NCBI GenBank assembly: GCA_035291905.1
Contig: DATDRF010000135.1
Span: 1 to 9,337 of the forward strand
Source: JACPLA01 sp035291905
GTDB lineage: Bacteria > Bacteroidota > Ignavibacteria > UBA10030
Length of the DNA stretch: 9,337 nucleotides
Direction of reading: 5' to 3'
Shown piece by piece: positions 6,104 to 9,337 of the stretch. The notes beneath the pieces are model-generated. The model made no database searches and was not told the origin of the DNA. It was given only the letters and a program-made list of their open reading frames with translations. The position numbers were made by a program, and so were the translations under genes. How positions within the stretch are numbered: position 1 is the stretch's first letter; each line of letters opens with the position of its first letter.

Positions 6104-8917
6104 ATGGCAAAAGAACGCGGAACAAGGAAGCTTGCGGCCATCATGTTCACGGACATCAAGTCCTTTTCGAAGAAAATGGCCGAAAGTGAAGACCTTGCCA
6201 TGCAGCTTCTGCGTGTCCACGACGACACGCTGAAGGCAGCGATTGACAAATACGAGGGAAAGATCATCAAGGCGATCGGCGACGCTTTCATGGTGGATTT
6301 TTCGAGCGCCGTCAATGCCCTGAAATGCGCAATAGAATCCCAAGAGGAATTCTACAAGTACAACAAAGGAAAGAAGGAACTCGAAAAGATAGAGGTGCGC
6401 ATCGGCATCCACCTCGGAGACGTGATCACAGACGGAAATGACATTTTCGGCGACGGTGTCAATATTGCCGCCCGCATCGAAGCAGTGACGGAACCCAATC
6501 GTATCTGCATTTCTCAGGACGTCTACAGCCAGATCAAGAACAAGATGCAGGTCAAGACGTATCATATGGGGTCGATCGAATTAAAGAATATCCCCGAGCC
6601 CATGGAGGTCTATGAGATCCTCCTCGACAACATCCCCGAATTTGCCACGCCGTCGAAGAGCGCCCAGCAAATGCCTTCCAAGCGCTCCGCTGAGCGCGCG
6701 ACAAAGAGAGAGGCAAAAGAGGCCGCGCAGATCGAATTAGCGAAGAAAAAGGGTGAAGAAGACAAACAGAAGTCGGATACGGCAGAAAAAGTCCAGAAGA
6801 TCTTTGTGAAAGCGGAGGCATTATTCAAGGAAGGAAAACTGGATGATGCCGAGAAGGAAGTAACAGAAATCTTCAAGCATGTCGGATTCCATGCCGGAGC
6901 CCAATCACTTCAGTCCCGCATTGAAGAAGAAAAACGGAAGATCGAAGAGGAAGAGAGGAAGAAGGCCGCCGCTCAGAGAAAAGTGAAGCAGCAGGTGGGA
7001 GAGCTGATGGAAGAGGCCCTCAAATTTGTGGATGAAGACAAGTTCGCGGAGGCCGACTCCAAGCTGAAGGAAATCTTTGCGATTGATTCCTCGGACGAAG
7101 ACGCAAAGGCACTCGAGGAAAAAGTAAAAGAGGGACTCAAGAAGGCTCCACCGGCAGCGCCGAAAGAGGAACCAAAGCCGGAACCCGTGCAGGCGCCGGA
7201 GCGTGAGCCGGAATCACCGTCACTAGCTGTTGTTGCTGAACCCTCTCCGGAACCTGGGCCTGAGGAGGCTGAAGAGGCGGCCCCTCAGCAGGCATCGCCT
7301 CAACGTCGCCGGGCGGGATTGAAGCAGAGACAGAAGCACCTTTCGCCGTGGATCAAGAAGTTGATTGTCGTGGGGATTGTCGGAATCGTCGGTTACGTCC
7401 TGTTTCCTACCGTTCAAAAGATTCTCTTCCCCCTTGATTCCACTCTCGTGGTGGTTCCTTTTACCTTCGCGGGTCAGGAGAATGATACCCTGGGCGCGGC
7501 CATTGCTTCTGTGCTGGAAGAAGATTTGTCGACGTACAAGGAACTGGTGCTGGTGAGGACCGGAAACCTTGAAGGCAAGAAACCAACCGCATCTCAGCTG
7601 GCCGGGCAGCTCCAGGCACGATTTGTCGTGACGGGGCAGATCACTTCATTGAGTCCAACCTTTTCCGCCCGCATTCGTCTCAGTAATCCGGGCGACAACA
7701 TTCCGTCGGAAGAATGGACCGTGGAGGATGGATCGTATTCTTTGAATGTGCTTCGCACGGACATTGTCTCCCGTGTCTTCAGGCATTTGGGCCTGGAACC
7801 GGAGGCGAAAGAGCTTCAGCCGTTATCTGGCAATGCATCCATCAATGACGCCTATCTGCGTGCCTCGTGGCATTCCTCTCAATCCAATCGGGACGATCTT
7901 GCTTATGCAGAATCGTTATTCCGAAGGATACTCATTGCTGACAGCGATTTTTCCCCGGCGCATACGGGATTGGGACGCACGTTGATCCGCCTTTTCAAGG
8001 CGGATGGAGAACGCGACAAGTCGTTGTTGCGTGAAGCTGCCGATGAAGCGATCAAAGCGAGGAGCATAAACCCGAACTCCGCCGCAGCACTCGAAGTTCT
8101 GGCAACGGCGTATCGTGCCGCAGGAAGGGTGAGCCTGGCCGAAAAGACCCTTGATCAACTGCTGGAAATGGCCCCGGGCAATGCTCAGGCTCAACGCCAG
8201 TACTCTCTCCTCTTGCTTGCCGAAGGAGATTATGATGGAGCGTTCAGGTACGCTTCCAAGGCGGTGTTGCTTGACCCCAATAACGCCGAATCACAGGAAG
8301 TGATGGGGCACGCCTACTATTTCAAGCAACAGATGGTGAGTGCGGAGAAAGCCTATGATCGGGCGATTTCCATCGGAGGCAATTCGTACTTTCTGACCAC
8401 CCGCTACAAGCTTGCCGTGTGGGGTGCCGGCCTGAGTCCTGAGCCTGTTGCACAGTACGGCAACAGGTTGTTGCGTGACGATCCGACAAACTACGTTGTT
8501 CAATACTGGGTTGGCAGGGCGTATATGCTTTCGGGCTTGTGGCAGGAAGCGAAAAAATACCTCGAGCCGGGTGCGGAGTCTCTTAAGGAAGTGCTCAAGC
8601 TTTCTCCTTCGGAAGTCAATGCCCTCTTGTATCTGGGTTTGTATTACGCGAGGCTGGGAGAGTCTGCCAACGGTCTGGTTGAAATCGACAAGGCATTGGA
8701 ACTAAGCGGCGGGTCGGCAATTGCGAAGTATCGAAAGGCCCAGTTCTATGCTATTCAATCCGATAAGAAGAAAGAAGCGCTCGAGTGGCTGCAGCAGGCT
8801 GTCCGGCAGGAATTCATTCTCTCCGAAGTGATGAGCCCCGATTTCGCATTTCTCGTGAAGGATCCCGGCTTTGCTCAGGCGATTGTCCTGAGCGCGACGG
8901 TCGATGCCGGCGAATAG
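6104..8917 (+). CDS. Membrane-anchored class III adenylate cyclase with TolB-like and TPR domains
   Basis: A 937-residue protein. Residues 9-176 form a class III nucleotidyl cyclase domain with all key residues visible: metal-binding D17 (FTDIKSF) and D60 (IGDAF), adenine-selecting K56 and D113 (NDIFGDGVN), and transition-state N120 and R124. It should be active and make cAMP. Residues 180-345 are highly charged and helical, with two related segments (about 229-282 and 293-344), each with a K..EA.FKEGKLDDAEKE-like helical pair. A Pro/Glu-rich linker covers 345-400. A basic stretch (RRR, KQRQK, KK) precedes one membrane helix at about 419-437, which puts the cyclase inside and the rest in the periplasm. 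Residues 440-570 resemble the TolB-N/FlgO-like domain of CyaA-type cyclases (VVVPF, then LAGQLQARFVVTGQI). TPR-like repeats follow from about 575 to 900. The role is probably signal-responsive cAMP synthesis. ATG 6104 lies just ahead of the domain; its ribosome binding site is weak. Confidence 0.9.
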   Translation: MAKERGTRKLAAIMFTDIKSFSKKMAESEDLAMQLLRVHDDTLKAAIDKYEGKIIKAIGDAFMVDFSSAVNALKCAIESQEEFYKYNKGKKELEKIEVRIGIHLGDVITDGNDIFGDGVNIAARIEAVTEPNRICISQDVYSQIKNKMQVKTYHMGSIELKNIPEPMEVYEILLDNIPEFATPSKSAQQMPSKRSAERATKREAKEAAQIELAKKKGEEDKQKSDTAEKVQKIFVKAEALFKEGKLDDAEKEVTEIFKHVGFHAGAQSLQSRIEEEKRKIEEEERKKAAAQRKVKQQVGELMEEALKFVDEDKFAEADSKLKEIFAIDSSDEDAKALEEKVKEGLKKAPPAAPKEEPKPEPVQAPEREPESPSLAVVAEPSPEPGPEEAEEAAPQQASPQRRRAGLKQRQKHLSPWIKKLIVVGIVGIVGYVLFPTVQKILFPLDSTLVVVPFTFAGQENDTLGAAIASVLEEDLSTYKELVLVRTGNLEGKKPTASQLAGQLQARFVVTGQITSLSPTFSARIRLSNPGDNIPSEEWTVEDGSYSLNVLRTDIVSRVFRHLGLEPEAKELQPLSGNASINDAYLRASWHSSQSNRDDLAYAESLFRRILIADSDFSPAHTGLGRTLIRLFKADGERDKSLLREAADEAIKARSINPNSAAALEVLATAYRAAGRVSLAEKTLDQLLEMAPGNAQAQRQYSLLLLAEGDYDGAFRYASKAVLLDPNNAESQEVMGHAYYFKQQMVSAEKAYDRAISIGGNSYFLTTRYKLAVWGAGLSPEPVAQYGNRLLRDDPTNYVVQYWVGRAYMLSGLWQEAKKYLEPGAESLKEVLKLSPSEVNALLYLGLYYARLGESANGLVEIDKALELSGGSAIAKYRKAQFYAIQSDKKKEALEWLQQAVRQEFILSEVMSPDFAFLVKDPGFAQAIVLSATVDAGE

Positions 8918-8918
8918 G

Positions 8919-9337
8919 CTAGGGACTCCACCAGTACGTGACCTTGAGGGAAAATACGTTGTCCGGCCTCGCCCTCAGCATTTCTGAAAAATCTCTCCCT
9001 GTTTTGAACACCCCATAGTCCTGCTCGTAGTGCGCCTTCTCGTTTGTCCAGACAAGATACAGCGTTGATCCGGGGAGATACTCCCACCGAAGGACTGCAT
9101 TCGCCCTCAACGATTTGAAATTAAAATCAGGAGTCAAGGTCGTGGACGAAGGATTGAATGTGAACGTCCCCGGCGTCGCCAGGCTCTTGATTCCCGAGTA
9201 TCGTCCGGCTGAGAGAAACGGCTGGGCGTAGAACTGAAAACTGAGTTTCGGGGTGAATGTCCAATTCAAACGCAACGTTGCGGACAGCGATTGCTGATCG
9301 AGGGTTGCGAAGACATACCGTGTCCCGAACGTGGCGG
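8919..9337 (-). CDS. DUF5916-type outer-membrane barrel protein, C-terminal end (partial)
   Basis: The minus-strand frame is open from the window edge (9337) to the stop complementary to 8919-8921, giving about 139 residues of the C-terminus. It contains GTRYVFATLDQQSLSATLRL, then FTPKLSFQFYAQPF, LRANAVLRWEYLPGSTLYLVWT and the terminal VFSLKVTYWWSP. Alternating polar and hydrophobic/aromatic strands with an aromatic-rich end fit an outer-membrane beta barrel. The wording matches the C-terminal part of DUF5916 proteins, which normally carry an N-terminal family-9 carbohydrate-binding-like domain, here outside the window. The function of that family is not established. An internal TTG at 9275 is not a real start, because the frame and the similarity continue upstream of it. 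Its stop lies one base from that of the converging cyclase gene. Confidence 0.82.
   Translation of the reverse strand, partial: ATFGTRYVFATLDQQSLSATLRLNWTFTPKLSFQFYAQPFLSAGRYSGIKSLATPGTFTFNPSSTTLTPDFNFKSLRANAVLRWEYLPGSTLYLVWTNEKAHYEQDYGVFKTGRDFSEMLRARPDNVFSLKVTYWWSP

Overview
The window looks like a chromosomal segment from an uncultivated or poorly studied member of the FCB group (Bacteroidota, Ignavibacteriota or Chlorobiota side). This is an inference from three things. The first is a short regulator joining a heavy-metal-associated (HMA) domain to an AraC-type DNA-binding domain, a form I associate with Bacteroidota. The second is the C-terminal end of a DUF5916-type outer-membrane barrel protein. 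The third is intergenic DNA holding short degenerate repeats of a kind common in genomes from this group. Base composition is moderate and even. There are no transposases, integrases, tRNAs, rRNAs or CRISPR arrays.

Layout. Positions 1-107 are the last 34 codons of acetate kinase. A repeat-rich spacer (108-318) follows, with a dyad-containing CACAGAG element and six head-to-tail 14-bp units. Positions 319-3631 form a copper-handling locus: an HMA-AraC regulator ending at a clear intrinsic terminator (938-966), then a second transcription unit encoding a 74-residue HMA copper chaperone whose stop overlaps the start of a 752-residue CopA-type P1B ATPase. Two hairpins close this unit (3638-3694). 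A leader with a possible promoter and competing short hairpins precedes a 704-residue alpha-glucan (glycogen) phosphorylase (3858-5972). A near-consensus sigma-70-type promoter (6017-6045) then drives a 937-residue membrane-anchored class III nucleotidyl cyclase with a periplasmic TolB-like/TPR half (6104-8917). One base separates its stop codon from that of a converging gene, cut by the window edge, that encodes the end of a DUF5916-type barrel protein.

How the genes work together. The regulator, chaperone and ATPase each carry an HMA domain with an intact CxxC pair. The simplest model is that the regulator senses Cu(I) with the same fold that the chaperone and pump use to pass it on, and switches on the chaperone-pump unit. 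Acetate kinase and glycogen phosphorylase are central carbon and energy genes with no evident link to copper. The cyclase has every canonical catalytic residue and is probably a transmembrane sensor making cAMP; its signal is unknown. The most unusual items are the HMA-AraC regulator with its target unit, the two-type 14-bp array in that regulator's upstream region, and the cyclase with a duplicated helical segment between catalytic domain and membrane.
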